A stretch of DNA of 64,000 bases from Micrasema longulum (GCA_022494885.1 JAGVSM010003964.1:62001-126000); one strand, 5' to 3'; shown: positions 21,540-32,449, counted from the stretch's first letter. Numbers and translations are program-made. The notes: generated by a model not told the origin, from the sequence alone.

Positions 21540-22720
21540 AAATAAATTATTAAAATGTCTATCGTACGGAAAAAATTACCAATTTAATAATTACAATGAA
21601 GCGAGAAGACAATATTTAAGAAAATATTTTTAGGATAATATTAACATTATTAAGATTATATTCCTTGAATAATAAACAACCGATTGCCGACTTTGTATTT
21701 TTTATTTAAGCTTATGAATTGCATTTCTGACTGCCCTAATTTACTTAGGTTCATGTACCCTTTAAACGTACCCGTCACACCAAATTATTTTACTGCGGTG
21801 TTAATTATTTTAATTTATGCATACATAGAATTTGTTTAATAACATTTTTGGAGCCAATGTGAATGACATATTCAACTGGAATAATAATAAATTTAAAAAG
21901 GAAATAAGCGACAGCATGCAGATTGTGAGAAAATAATGGTAGATAATTTTTTTGTCATTTTTATTTTATATTTACAAAGGTGCATGCACATTAATTTTAT
22001 TGTTTTCGAAATATGTTTTCCAAATTCAATTCTTGTATAATATAACTCATGATACATTACGTAGGTATATTGTTAATTATAATTTTGAAATAATTTTTAG
22101 TCTATATTAAGTGTCTATTTTTTATTTACTATCATATTATATTACATACACAAAATTATAATTTATACAAAATTGCTTTGACTATCTAACTAGGGTTATG
22201 TACCCCGTTCTGAGTTGTACCCCGTATGTACCCCACCCCGTTCGTCAAAAAAATATAAAAAAACAGTTATAAATATATAGAAGCAGTTATCAAGATAGAG
22301 GACAAAGTAAAAAACAAAGTAATAAATGTAGTGAAAACATAGTAAAAAACATTAAAGATATATAAATATGTATGTAAAAATATTTTAAAACTCCGTAAAA
22401 TACGAAACAAAAACAGACTACGTAGTAAGAAAAATATTTAAAGTCATAGTTAAAAAAATAATATATGTGTATAGCAAAATGCATATTAAAAAAAACATAG
22501 AAAAATACCGAGTAGAAAGAGAAAAAAAAACATAGTAATTAATGGTATTATTGTGTAAATGACTGTGGATTTCAATAATATAATACCTCCTAATAATGCT
22601 AAGTTTAACTAGATTGACAATTTTCCGCCTAAAGTACATATTACTTTCAAAAACACAAATAAATAAAATTAGGTGATCCCGTGATCAGCGGCCATCCGCT
22701 AAATAACAGCACCGCTTTCT
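21540..22720. other. Unassigned A+T-rich stretch
   Basis: Includes a short cluster of TACCCCGT/TACCCCA repeats (22199-22245). The Phe/Tyr-rich frames around 22290-22640 are composition artefacts. Confidence 0.4.
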
Positions 22721-22724
22721 TAAG

Positions 22725-22810
22725 AAACCAAAGCTTAAGTGGCATATTTACACAATGTTTAACATTCACCATTCTGCCTATGTTTGAACATCTATAATTC
22801 TTCCATCCTT
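22725..22810 (+). repeat. Foldback family fragment
   Basis: TTAAGTGGCATATTTACAC, AACATTCACCATTCTGCC, GTTTGAACATC and TCTTCCATCC correspond to one arm of the family seen at 17971-18341. Confidence 0.55.
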
Positions 22811-23132
22811 TTTTTCTAGTATTTTTGTGAAGAATAAGTATATGAGCAATTAATAATAAAATACCATAAATCAGTATTTTTCAACCTTACATGACTGCGT
22901 TTATTACGAGCGAATTCACAAAAAAAAATTATTTCATATAAAGAAGTATTGAATTAGAATAAATTATTATATTATAGAATATCGCCAAACATGTCGCGTT
23001 TTTCTAGCGACATATTTTTTTATAATTTAATTTTTAATGTTATATATGAAAACATTTCTCCACAATACCCACATTGATTTTGAAAAAAAAATATTCTCAA
23101 TTAATGTTAGTAAATATTTGTATCTAACCACT

Positions 23133-23190
23133 TACCGACTTTTTATGTCTACCGGTTTCGAGACGTACTCGTCTTTTCGTCAGGACACTC
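23133..23190 (-). ncRNA. Hammerhead ribozyme-like motif, left arm
   Basis: The minus strand reads CTGACGA (23183-23177), a stem II of AGACG/CGTCT with loop AGTA, then GAAAC (23159-23155) and a possible stem III (ACC...GGT with GAC/GTC). These match the CUGANGA...GAAA core. By eye I could not form a convincing stem I with the flanks, so activity is doubtful. Confidence 0.5.
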
Positions 23191-23341
23191 ACTACACCAA
23201 CATGCAAATACTAAAATACACTTTCACCTGGTCTGGACATGTCTGAACATGGTGGTGTTTACATCCTCTAACTCTGCATGTAATTTATGTATTTTTTGGC
23301 AAAGGTGAAATTGTGTTTTAGTATTTGCATGTTGGTGTAGT

Positions 23342-23400
23342 GAGTGTCCTGATGAAGAGACGCGTACGTCTCGAAACTGGTTGACATAAAAAGTCAGTAA
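23342..23400 (+). ncRNA. Hammerhead ribozyme-like motif, right arm
   Basis: CTGATGA (23349-23355) is followed by a perfect 6-bp stem II GAGACG/CGTCTC (23357-23362, 23367-23372) with loop CGTA, then GAAAC (23373-23377) and a stem III formed by ACT..GAC with GTCAGT. All core positions fit the hammerhead consensus. Proximal stem I pairing is poor; a distal GTTGGT/ACCAAC pairing is possible. Confidence 0.58.
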
Positions 23401-23880
23401 GTGTTAAATACAAATATTTACCAACTTTTATTAAAATGTTCGACCACAAAGTTAATGCTTTGAACATAAATAATTTGTCTTAATCCATTCCACATATTTT
23501 TATCGGTATTCGTAATATGTATGTAAATTAATATTAGAGTTTTTTATTACTTCTTATATATTCTTATTTTCTCTTTTCATTTCTTTTTTAAAAAATAGGT
23601 TAATATCTTTAACTGAATTTTATTTCTTTAACTCAATCTTTATTTTTATCTTTCACATTATCTTTATTATTACTTAAATTAATTTCATTAAGCAACACAC
23701 TTATTTTATATAGTTTATGAAAGATGATGGAGTTCTATAATTAAGGATATGTATAAAGAATGTTAGCAATGCTTACATTCAAATTGTATTTTTTTTATGT
23801 ATCCTTGTTGAACTTCCAAATAAAACGTAAAATTAAAAACAAAATAAAATGAGGTATTTCCCTATTGTTAGAGTGCTAGC

Positions 23881-24168
23881 TTAATAATAAAAGGGAATAG
23901 GACGATTCGGCCGCGCGCGGTGGTGGATAATCATTGTTCCACGGATATAGCCCGCCCATCTATCTCCGTGACAGTGTCCAGGAACAATGTCCCGTCCTAC
24001 GAATCGTTGTTTACACGTGAACAATTGCTGATTCCTGGGACAAAACAATATTGTATTGTCCACGCGTAAACGTCCTTTGAGATCTGGTGCTACATCCATC
24101 CGTGACTTAACGTTCGCCTTCCTTGTGCCCACGACCCACAGGTTAAAAACACTACCATAAAATAACAA
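23881..24168 (-). other. G+C-richer segment with an open frame of unknown nature
   Basis: A 95-codon minus frame (MLFYGSVFNLWVVGTRKANV...) lies in a locally G+C-richer segment. No domain is recognised, there is no promoter or poly(A) context, and repeats lie on both sides. It may be part of an unrecognised transposable element. Confidence 0.25.
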
Positions 24169-24606
24169 AAATACAACTTCAGCGATAAAATAATGAATTA
24201 CGCTTTAAAAATATCTAACCATTTCATGTCATTGTCGTGTATAATGGCGTATCAATTTTATGACAATGCCTATTAAAGTTTACACAAGGCTAGTGACCCA
24301 TTGATAAATGCATTGATTGTGGGGACTTACACACAATATATATAATCATGTACTTATGTGCAGTGCTGATATTACTACTGTTATAATATTTTTATTATCA
24401 TCATTGTTAACTATTTATGTATATACAGGGGTCGGCACTCCAGGAAGTGTTACCAATTAAAAATTCTGTAATTTCGTCAATTTTCGTTTTTTTCATTTGA
24501 AAACTTCAGTATATCATAAAAACATTTCAATTTTTTAAAAATATTTTTTTGTTCGATGTAGCCACCTTTAGCGCGGGTAAAAGCATCGAGTCTGTCCAAG
24601 AATGTT

Positions 24607-24858
24607 TCACACGCTGCACGAATGTGAGCTTTTGTCCCATTCTCGGCGAAGAGCAATTTTTAAGGCGTCGACCGTCACATATTTTTTAGCTGTTACTTTG
24701 GCCTCTAGAATAGACCATATGGAAAAGTCCATTGGGTTTAAGTCCGGGGAATATGGAGGCCACTGTTGTGATGAAATGAAGCTGGGAACTTTTTCTTGTA
24801 AAAAACGTTGTGTTTCACCGACTTTATGGGATGGTTCCGAGTCTTGTTGAAACGTCAA
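24607..24858 (-). pseudogene. DD37D mariner transposase, C-terminal catalytic part
   Basis: The frame reads FQQDSEPSHKVGETQRFLQE, VPSFISSQQWPPYSPDLNPM, then SIWSILEAKV and LKIALRREWDK. The second Asp (QQDSEPSH) and third Asp (NPMD) are 37 residues apart, the DD37D spacing of maT elements. Upstream, in broken frames, VWVAVTATGRSPLVF and LLPWARK-like residues continue the family pattern up to about 25020. Confidence 0.82.
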
Positions 24859-25024
24859 ATGGTTTCTATCTGTTTTTTACGTGCCCAAGGTAACAACGCA
24901 TCATTTTAAATCTTTTTACAGTAGATTTGCTGATTTACCTTTACGCCCTGTTAAATGAAAACGAGTGGTGAGCGTCCTGTGGCAGTTACCGCGACCCAAA
25001 CCGTCACTTGCTTTTGAAAAGCAA

Positions 25025-25744
25025 TAGGGTATTATCACTCGGGAGTAATATCGGATTTAACCTACTCTACAAATAAAAGATTTTTGGATGATTCTTCTAG
25101 TGTTTATATAAGCCCTTATAATCAATATTTTCATTCATTATTTTCGTTTGGAAAATAAGATCTTTCGAAAACAATCATTTCGTAAGTTGGTAATATTTTT
25201 TTTTACAGAAGTTTACAAGTAATGCATTCATTTTAATGTTGGCCACAGGCCACATAGATAGAAATATAAGGAGAGTTGTTTATTGATATTATCTTAAGCC
25301 CCCCCCCTTACCCACTTCAGTTCCAGGCACAGACAGATGAAAGTGAAAACGAATTACATCTTACATCTCGAATTTCTCTTATTATTTTATAATTTTCAAC
25401 CTCTTCTAAATTAATTCAATTTATCATTATAATTATAAATCACAACTTGAAACGTTTGATAAGTGACAGAACGCCGTAAATATAAACAAACGACACGTAG
25501 AAAAGGGAAGCTATCTACAATACTCTATAAAATCCATAGACATTGATGTAAAACACCCGATGACGTCACAAAACATTCGAAGACGTCATACTTGATGATG
25601 TTACGAATTGTTTGTTCTTGGCACCATTCAAATTACTAGAATTTAATCCTTTGTATCTCCCTTATTTCTTAACAGATTTCAATAAGAACAGTACCGATTG
25701 GCTTGTGATTTTTTAGTTTAATTTATTAGCTAATAAAAAAATCC
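25025..25744. other. Sequence inserted in the mariner
   Basis: About 720 bases break the transposase. A C8 run (near 25299) and two TGACGTCA-like blocks (GATGACGTCACAAA near 25559) are visible, but no terminal repeats or frames. It may be a MITE or LINE tail. Confidence 0.4.
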
Positions 25745-25985
25745 ATGATAATTGCCCATTCGCTGGTCTAAATTGTCTTTTAATTTGCTCTGCAACCATA
25801 CACGATCGTTTTGTTTGTTTACATATTGCAGAACCGTAAAAAAATTTCATCAGAAAATACCAAATTTTCTAGTTCGCCACCAACGTGCAAGTGTTTTAAC
25901 ACCTTTGCTCTTAGGCGAACTGCCTTTTGTGCAGACGTGCAGACTTTCGTTATTTGTAATTTTAAATGAACGTAGATAAGTAGCA
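25745..25985 (-). pseudogene. DD37D mariner transposase, middle part beyond the insertion
   Basis: Across two frames the minus strand reads KVLKHLHVGGELENLVFSDE then VNKQNDRVWLQSKLKDNLDQR. The LVFSDE segment includes the first catalytic Asp, and VNKQNDR-W matches the mariner consensus. The next family block, Q-VTVWVAVTATG, resumes only below 25025, defining the insertion. Confidence 0.68.
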
Positions 25986-26039
25986 CTATATTACACAGAA
26001 ATTGTTTTATAATAAATAGTTAAATTTCGGCACTTGATC

Positions 26040-26280
26040 TTCACAAATAGACACATTTTTGAACAGTTTGTTAAGAACATTTTCTGTTAAGAAGCGCAGT
26101 TATAAAATCACAAAAGTTTTTGGCGTTTAAATATATTTTGGTTCGAACAAAGCGTTGATTATAACGTGCATAAAACAATGCTTTAAATAAATTATCTTTC
26201 TTCTCACTCTTTGTTTAAAGCATGTCCACACCTTAGCGACTTAACTCAATGTTTATAACAATTAAACGTGATTGTAATTA
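26040..26280. repeat. Dispersed repeat shared with 3640-3870
   Basis: ATAAAACAATGCTTTAAATA, TTCTTCTCACTCTTTGTTTA and TTAGCGACTTA match the 3.7-kb copy in order. Confidence 0.38.
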
Positions 26281-26370
26281 ATATAATGACTCATCAACAT
26301 ACAAAATACGTGATAAAAAATTGTACATCTTAAATAAACAATACCGATAAGTTATTTAGTAATACATAGT

Positions 26371-26534
26371 GGGCCTTACTCATAAACTTATCATAAAGTT
26401 ACACTTAAGTATAGATGTAAAACTCGGATGGGAGTATCATCCTTATTATAGTGGTAGAATAAGGATGGTGTTTCCATCCAAATTATACCAGTTTACTTAG
26501 GCGTAACTTTACGCTTAGTTTATGAGTAAGACTC
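26371..26534. repeat. Short palindromic MITE
   Basis: CTTACTCATAAACTTA on the left is mirrored by TAGTTTATGAGTAAG on the right; further in, AAGTTACACTTAAGT and ACTTAGGCGTAACTTTA pair, and ATGGGAGTATCATCCTTAT pairs with ATAAGGATGGTGTTTCCAT. The whole 164 bases fold into one imperfect hairpin. Confidence 0.75.
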
Positions 26535-26539
26535 AGTGA

Positions 26540-27530
26540 AGCAAACTTAAGATCATGTATCTTAAATGTAAATTTATTTTTTTAATAATTCCACAATTCA
26601 ATTTAGTAATGAATTTCAATAGTAAAAATAAATATAAAATAATTAAATTAATTAATAATAGAAATACATTTGTATTTATATGCTACAATATATAATTTAG
26701 TAAATAGTTTAATAAATCATTTCATGTTTCGATTATTAGTAGTTGAAATACGTATTTAAAAAAATATTGAGTATCATTGTATTTAAATATGGAAGATAAA
26801 GGTGGTGATGATTTATAATAAATAACAATTATTTTATTTATTTTCGCATAAAAGGATTATAATTATTCAAAAATAGTGTATTGAAAGCTTTTGAATAATA
26901 CTCCCGTTGATCCCTTTTTCTCTTACATCACTTTACATTACATGCATTAATATTGTTGATTTTAATCAAATTTTACTACTAAAATTTGCGAATAATACGA
27001 AAATCGCTTTACTGAAATTTTATCAACTACCTTTGGTTTAAAATCTTCTCCTTATATTGCTTTTTCAAATTTTAAATATTACTTGCTATACCTGTTATTC
27101 CTTCTTTTTTCTCTGCTGCATTGACATATTTTTTATACTTTTAATTTATTTTTAATTACTTATATTGTATATGTATATAAAATCAATATATTGCTGCTCT
27201 TACCATGTGTCATCAATTTTGAAGATGTTTTTTAAATTGACATAAATTTATTTTCTTATTTAAAGATTCTTTAAAGATTTTTCTCGTCGTTTCTTTGAAT
27301 CCCTTAAAATATGTATGTGTATATTTACGTTTTTCCTTTTTAAAAAAAATGTCTTTATTTTATTTTATTTTTCCATCTAAGCATGTTTTTTCATTCTTTA
27401 TTTTAATTCTTAACTTTTAATTACTTTTACAAATTTTCTTCATTTTTTTACTTTAATTTTAATTTTTAAACAACTTCTATTTATGTTTATTTTCCTTCTC
27501 TTTTTTGTACTTTAATTAATAACCTTACAT
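26540..27530. other. Very A+T-rich stretch without genes
   Basis: Poly(T)-rich plus-strand sequence from 27100 onward may be untranslated LINE sequence leading to the tail at 27535-27660. Confidence 0.35.
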
Positions 27531-27534
27531 ATAA

Positions 27535-27660
27535 TTACTTTATAATATGGAAACTTCACTGGTCCATTAGAGTTAAGTCTAACTGTGTTAAATATAAAAC
27601 TATGTAACTGTACGGTATGTTTCCTAAATAAAAGAAAATAAAAAATAAAATAAAAAAATA
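27535..27660 (+). mobile_element. Retroposon 3' tail with AAAAT-rich end
   Basis: A less A+T-biased block (ATGGAAACTTCACTGGTCC...) ends in CCTAAATAAAAGAAAATAAAAAATAAAAT repeats, the form of LINE 3' ends in this window. No coding part. Confidence 0.35.
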
Positions 27661-27674
27661 CTGTCGAAAGTCTA

Positions 27675-27725
27675 ATTTACTGGTAAGCTGTGCATAATCG
27701 CTTTTTTGACGATTCGCCCCTGGTG
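27675..27725 (+). repeat. Terminal repeat block 'GGTAAGCTG..ATAATCGCTT..CGCCCCTG'
   Basis: The same block occurs at 14460-14505 beside a mariner relic and, inverted, at 30615-30665. It is probably the end of a mariner-type element or derived MITE. Confidence 0.5.
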
Positions 27726-27729
27726 TAGA

Positions 27730-28660
27730 CTATACATAATATAGCACCAATACTATAAATTCATTCCCGGAGCAATCTTATACAGTATACAGCATTCTTA
27801 TACAGATACTAGCGGGCCCGACAGACGTTGTGCTTCCCGAACGTTGGCTTGCCTGCTATTACTTTGGAAAAATACTTTTCACTGTTAAGTAGGTATCTAG
27901 GTACTTGTTTATGATTGAATTCCAAAACTAATAATTATTTATATTCAAATATTGAATTTAATAAGGTACTTAGGTACTTGTTTATAGTTGCATTCCAAAA
28001 TCTAAAATAACTTATTTTCAAATGTATAATTATTTTTGCAAATGTCAAACTCGGCTCTTCTCACCAACAGGGGAGCACTTTATTCATGAATGCGATTTTC
28101 AAAACTGTATTTATTTAAAAAATAAATAAATGGGAAGAAATCATAATGAATGTAAGGAAAGAATCTGATTGGGATCCATAAAAACCGAATGTTGTTTGTA
28201 AACATTCAAAAACAATTTTTTTTTAAACCCAAAAAACAACATCCATTATTTTTTTGTATATGCATTCTCGTCGAATGCAACTCTGGTAGGTCAATGAAAA
28301 AAATATTTATGCTTCTATCTTTTTTTTCACATATTCGATTGAAAATTTTAATATTTACGAACACGCACAGCGCAAAGATCTACATTTCGCTGAAAACCGC
28401 ACGTAAATCGGTTAAGCCGTTTAGGAGAAGTTCAGTGACATCACACGTACATTCAATCTGAACTATCCGCAGTGCTCCTTTTTTGTTTGGTTGTGTTTTT
28501 CACGATTCTTTAAATTATTATTTTTAAAAAACGTTTTTTTTTTATCTAAATAACGTTTTACAATAACATATTTTTAAGTATATATACGTATTTTTTTATT
28601 TTTTATTAATTTATATAGTTGCATAAATAATACAAAGTGTTTTTTCTATTACAATCTACT
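27730..28660. other. Unassigned stretch
   Basis: Contains a 'TAGGTACTTG..TTTATAGTTG' direct repeat (27895-27925, 27965-27990). A 90-codon plus frame at 28189 resembles the weakly coding strings common in insect repeat ends (SVKPFRRSSVTSH) but no family is certain. Confidence 0.3.
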
Positions 28661-28664
28661 TTTA

Positions 28665-29110
28665 TACGTTTTTAATGTTATAACTCTAATTTTAAGAGAC
28701 TAGCTCTTGTGCTTGGAGAGTGACCAGCACTGTTTTATTTATTTAGTAATCTGAAGTTATATAATTTTGAATATACATACATAAGAAAAAAAAACAAATT
28801 ATACGAAATAAAATGAAAACCAGAAAACAGTATAAAGTAAAACTTATTTAAATAGAATAATGTTTTTACTCGGGTTCAGAAAAAATCTTTTAATTTACTT
28901 TGAATTTATTCACTAATATTTTAGTTTTAATAATTTTTAGTTCATTTCATTATGATATATTTACATTTTATACTGAACGCTTCTACCTCTCTAATGGAGT
29001 AAGATGCTCTTGTTTAGAGGGGGAGCCTTTTTTTTGGTAAAAGTAATATTAGCGTTCTTTTGATTTACCCAAATATTACATCTCGAGACTTTTCACTTCT
29101 TTCTTAAATA
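28665..29110 (-). mobile_element. LINE 3' untranslated fragment, family of 49.6-50.5 kb
   Basis: CTCTTGTGCTTGGAGAGTGA, TTATATAATTTTGAATA, ATGTTTTTACTCGGGTTCA and TTTAGTTCATT occur in the same order at 49660-49910 (joined to an RT frame) and 52960-53170. From 29055 a GCGTTCTTTTGATTTACCCA block resembles the tail of the SINE at 53211-53375. Confidence 0.5.
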
Positions 29111-29562
29111 TGTTGGATTCCTGACTGCTCTTTTAATTTTCTTTGTTCATTTCATTATAAAAAAAATCCTTTGTAAGTATAATGATGTTGTACTGTAGTT
29201 GTTTTTAATTTGGGAATTAAGATGTTACCACTTGTTCTAGATCGCGTACTTACGATTTGTGACGTAGAACACTACTAGTTATTTTGTCTTTATGTATTTG
29301 AAGCAGACAATTCATTTTATATAACAATTTTATGGCCAAACCCTTTTTTTTAAATAATTGAACAGTGAGAAAAGTCGACGGTTTTTTTTAAAATAACTTT
29401 TATAATTACACTTTGTGTTTTTTAGACCGGTAAAATATTTTTTTTTAAAGCATCCCATCCGATTATTTCGTACTGTAATATTATGGATTAGGCTAATGCA
29501 AAGCAAATTTATTTAAATTTTTCGATGGTTAATATATTCATCAATGTTTGAGTATGTCCAAG

Positions 29563-29671
29563 TGAAAACGCCTTTTTAAATAAATATTTCATATCAACCA
29601 TGCCGGGAATCGAACCCAAGACCACTTGCATGGCAAGCTAACGCGCTGACCATTACACCACGAGGCCGACA
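29563..29671 (-). mobile_element. tRNA-derived SINE, tRNA head only
   Basis: The minus strand has CGTGGTGTAATGGTCAGCGC and GGTTCGATTCCCGGCATGG, then ATATGAAATATTTATTTAAA. The body and tail of the 52.6-kb family are missing after about 110 bases, so it is truncated on the tail side. Confidence 0.7.
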
Positions 29672-30189
29672 AAATCTTATAAATGCATATTTAAATTTTC
29701 TCATTCTATGTACAATATTATTTATTTGCTCCTTCCATTTTATATTTTTATCAATTATAATGCCTTAATATTTTATGCTAATTTTTTCAGTGATTTGAAG
29801 GTATGAAATGTATGCGAGTTATGTAACGTGATGACAAAAAACCACAATCAAATTTTAGATTACTACGAACTAAGCAATTATGTAGTATAATAATTGGATT
29901 ATACTTATTTAAAAGGTTTACATATTCTGTATATGAAAGCCAAAATCTTTCGGGCTTTCTCTTTGAAATTATTAAAATGAGTGAAAAATATCATGTGTGA
30001 GTCTGGAGTCTAGAGTTATTCATAATAAAGCAAATAATGTAAGATTACTGAAAACCTACACAAAAGAAAGTGAATGCATTGTGATTATTTGAGATTAGTT
30101 TGATCGTTTAATATATAATTGCTACATAACTAAAGTGAAACTCTATCGAAAGGAATGTTTGTAAATCGTAACATTCCATCTCTTGTATT

Positions 30190-30670
30190 AGCCTCTGGCT
30201 TACTGGTAAAATTAACTGTTTCGATGCTTTTATGTAATGTATTTTATTTAAATAGTTGTGAAAAATTAATGTAAGCAAGTTATTTCCTTAATAAATAAAT
30301 ATTATATAAGTATAAATATATATATATATTTAAACCAACACAGTCATAGTAATAAACAATGCATAAAGAATAAAAATAAATAACAAACTAATTATGGGAA
30401 CAAAAATATAATGAAACAAAACATACAGTTCGCTAGGAGTGAAAGGAAGTGGGATGGGAAAATAGGGAAGGAAGAGAAGAAGAAGAAATAGTAAGTAAAT
30501 ATAAAGCAATGAAAAAAGAAATAAAAATGCAAATAAATGTACACATACAACATACATACATACATATACATACACACACATCCATATATATATACATACA
30601 TGCATATATATACACACATCAGGGGCGAATGCTCTTTATAATCGATTACATGCAGCTTACCATATTTTTT
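30190..30670. repeat. Microsatellite-bearing element ending in the 'GCGAA..CAGCTTACC' block
   Basis: The right end (AGGGGCGAATGCTCTTTATAA, CAGCTTACCAT) is the inverted form of the block at 14460 and 27675. A CTTACTGGTAAAATTAAC block near 30199 may be the other end. Between them lie TA and CATA/CACA repeats (30315-30332 and 30545-30620). The Tyr/Val-rich frames across the CATA tract are artefacts. Confidence 0.4.
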
Positions 30671-31510
30671 TGACATCGAAAGTAATGTTTTGTGTTACAG
30701 TATTATTAGGATAAAACACATCACCAAAAAAATATATTATTTTTCTTGGGTAGGTAAATTTATATCATATTCCTTTATTCCATACAGCGACCAGTTAAGC
30801 CTCTATTGGCTTAAATTATTTCTACTAAATTACACGAGATTACTCTGTTGACTTAAAAACACGAATTCAAATACGTCTTTAACCTAAAATTTTAGAATCT
30901 TGTTCGAAAAATTACACTTGCGATTACAGTCAAATCTTGCAGCTTTCATTAATGCAATTTAGTCTTTCAATACTTTTTCATTAGGGCTAGTATTCTTTAA
31001 AATACATCAGTTTGACTTACGACAGTCTAAGGGAGGTGACAATATACGCACTCGTTATGTGTGAGAAAGAGATAACGAATATATTTTGTATGTCTTAACA
31101 TGGAAGTTACAATAATAAGTAAGTAATTGATCATACTTGTGTTTCGGTGGTTTGAAAGTAAATTTGCTTTAAAATAATTTAATATTTCGATATTTTAATT
31201 GAAACGAATTGATATTTTAATCCATAATATAGTATAAATCCTTTAGTGGGTTTTAAAAAACAAAAATTCGCTAATTGTTTTTTAATTGTAATTCGTTTTT
31301 GTGCATTCAATGACATTTGAATATTGTAGGTATCATTTAGTATCCATTTAAACTTTAAAAATGAAGTTAAAGTTATGATAAAAACATTACTAGCGTATAG
31401 TGTTAAGAATAAATATATATGAAGAATTATAAAATGTGTAACTTATGTCGTTTTGTGAATAATAATGTGACATAAAAGTCGATAAAAAAAATATTCTTAA
31501 AACGTAATTT
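30670..31510. other. Unassigned A+T-rich stretch
   Basis: Nothing recognised. Confidence 0.4.
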
Positions 31511-31518
31511 ATGTTTGG

Positions 31519-31590
31519 AGCGATTGGTGTGCCAATCTAGTGCCTTATGCACCATTAGGTGCGGAAAGAGAATGATGGTGATGAAATATG
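31519..31590 (+). mobile_element. SINE tail fragment
   Basis: GCGATTGGTGTGCCAATCTA, GTGCCTTATGCACCATTAGG and GCGGAAAGAGAATGATGGTG are the last 70 bases of the 52.6-kb SINE family. Confidence 0.68.
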
Positions 31591-31599
31591 GAAAATATT

Positions 31600-31990
31600 A
31601 CAAAACTGCTATTTTTAATTATTTATCATGCTATTTATTGCATTTAGCCAGCAGTTGGCAAGGCAAATGTCAAGAAAATCAGTCGCCATAGTAATTGTGA
31701 TTTTATTTTAACTTTTTTGTATAAGACACTCCTTACTATTTTGCAAATGCAATATATTGTATTATTGTTTATAGTAAACACCGATTTTTCAAACCGACAT
31801 GAGCGTTGGCTTAGAGATTACACACTTGTTGACTTATGACTGCGATAACTTAAGCATGTTCATTATTGTTCATTGTAATAGCTCAAATGCTTAGCATGTT
31901 TTTAAGCACGTCGATGGTTATACAGAATAACATCGTGACAAAAATTGTCGCATTTTGTCATGTTACTCCGACAACCGACAATATTCTTTA
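31600..31990 (+). repeat. Large dispersed repeat, partner of 62.9-63.5 kb
   Basis: ATTTATCATGCTATTTATTG, CATTTAGCCAGCAGTTGGCA, AAGAAAATCAGTCGCCATAG, then GAGCGTTGGCTTAGAGA, ACTTATGACTGCGATAA, ATGCTTAGCATGTTTTTAAG, CACGTCGATGGTTA all recur in reverse complement at 62915-63490. No frame. Element type unknown. Confidence 0.7.
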
Positions 31991-31994
31991 TATT

Positions 31995-32280
31995 TGATTT
32001 AAAATTATACACAAACCCTTACGGATTGCCTTGTTTATTTTTGTATTCTTTTTAAAACCCCGTTAGGGTTATACAGGATTACTGGTTAAGTCGACCTAGA
32101 TCCTTTAAGACGTTGTAGTTACCATCATTCCTGACTGATTTGACTATGAAACACCGTTCCCCAAACTTAAACGTTTTCAAGATATTGCATATTGAAGTTT
32201 TTTTTTTTTTTTATATCGGATTTTTGTCTTTTGGTCAAATTTTTTGGCTTTTTTACTTCTCAGTTATGGCATTTAAAAAA
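31995..32280. other. Unassigned stretch
   Basis: A 17-base poly(T) run near 32196 is the only notable feature. Confidence 0.35.
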
Positions 32281-32284
32281 ATGC

Positions 32285-32449
32285 ATTTGCGTTCTTATGA
32301 TTGACGATGATACTATAATTTGGGGGTCTTTTTTAACGAGTTGTAAATAAATCATTATAAAAAAATGGGAATAAATTTGTTGCAAAGTGGGGTGCGAATC
32401 TCGGACCTTTGATACGTGAGTCTAGGACACTAGGCCACGGCATCAAAAC
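32285..32449 (-). mobile_element. tRNA-derived SINE, second family, copy 1
   Basis: On the minus strand the head has CCGTGGCCTAGTGTCCTAGA and box B GGTCCGAGATTCGCACCCC (degenerate), and the body has AATGATTTATTTACAACTCG and CCAAATTATAG. The layout matches 53211-53375. Confidence 0.65.

Larger units (their letters stand above)
23095..23440. mobile_element. Palindromic Penelope-like terminal unit with two ribozyme cores
   Basis: About 130-base arms are inverted copies: TAAATATTTGTATCTAACCAC...GTCTACCGGTTTCGAGACG... on the left and its reverse complement on the right, separated by about 120 bases that include GTCTGGACATGTCTGAACAT. Each arm holds a hammerhead-like core. Head-to-head terminal repeats with hammerhead motifs are known for Penelope-like elements; no coding part is present here, so the assignment is by the motif. 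A third, weaker copy is at 41985-42110. Confidence 0.6.
22982..23870 (+). repeat. Dispersed repeat 'TCGCGTTTTTC', copy 2, split by two insertions
   Basis: The left part (AAACATGTCGCGTTTTTCTA to AAAACATTTCTCCACAATA, 22988-23090) is separated from the middle part (ATCCATTCCACATATTTTTA, GTATTCGTAATATG, about 23470-23525) by the palindromic hammerhead-bearing unit, and that from the last block (TATTTCCCTATTGTT, 23856) by an A/T-rich insert with a retroposon-like tail (AATAAAACGTAAAA near 23819). Confidence 0.6.
24424..25985 (-). mobile_element. DD37D mariner (maT-like), interrupted
   Basis: The 3' end begins at 24426 with CAGGGGTCGGCACTCCAGG next to a TA dinucleotide (24424-24425). The transposase reads on the minus strand from about 25985 to 24607 but is split by about 0.7 kb (about 25025-25745) of unrelated sequence. 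The opposite inverted repeat was not found. Confidence 0.7.

Noticed and set aside
22199..22245. Tandem TACCCC blocks as telomere-type repeat
   Set aside because: Only three irregular units, and insect telomeres are usually TTAGG; chance or decayed repeat more likely.
23881..24168. 95-codon minus-strand frame as a host exon
   Set aside because: Better composition than its surroundings but no splice, domain or conservation evidence visible; kept only as an unassigned segment.
30330..30676. Tyr/Val/Cys-rich frames on both strands
   Set aside because: They translate CATA/CACA microsatellite DNA.
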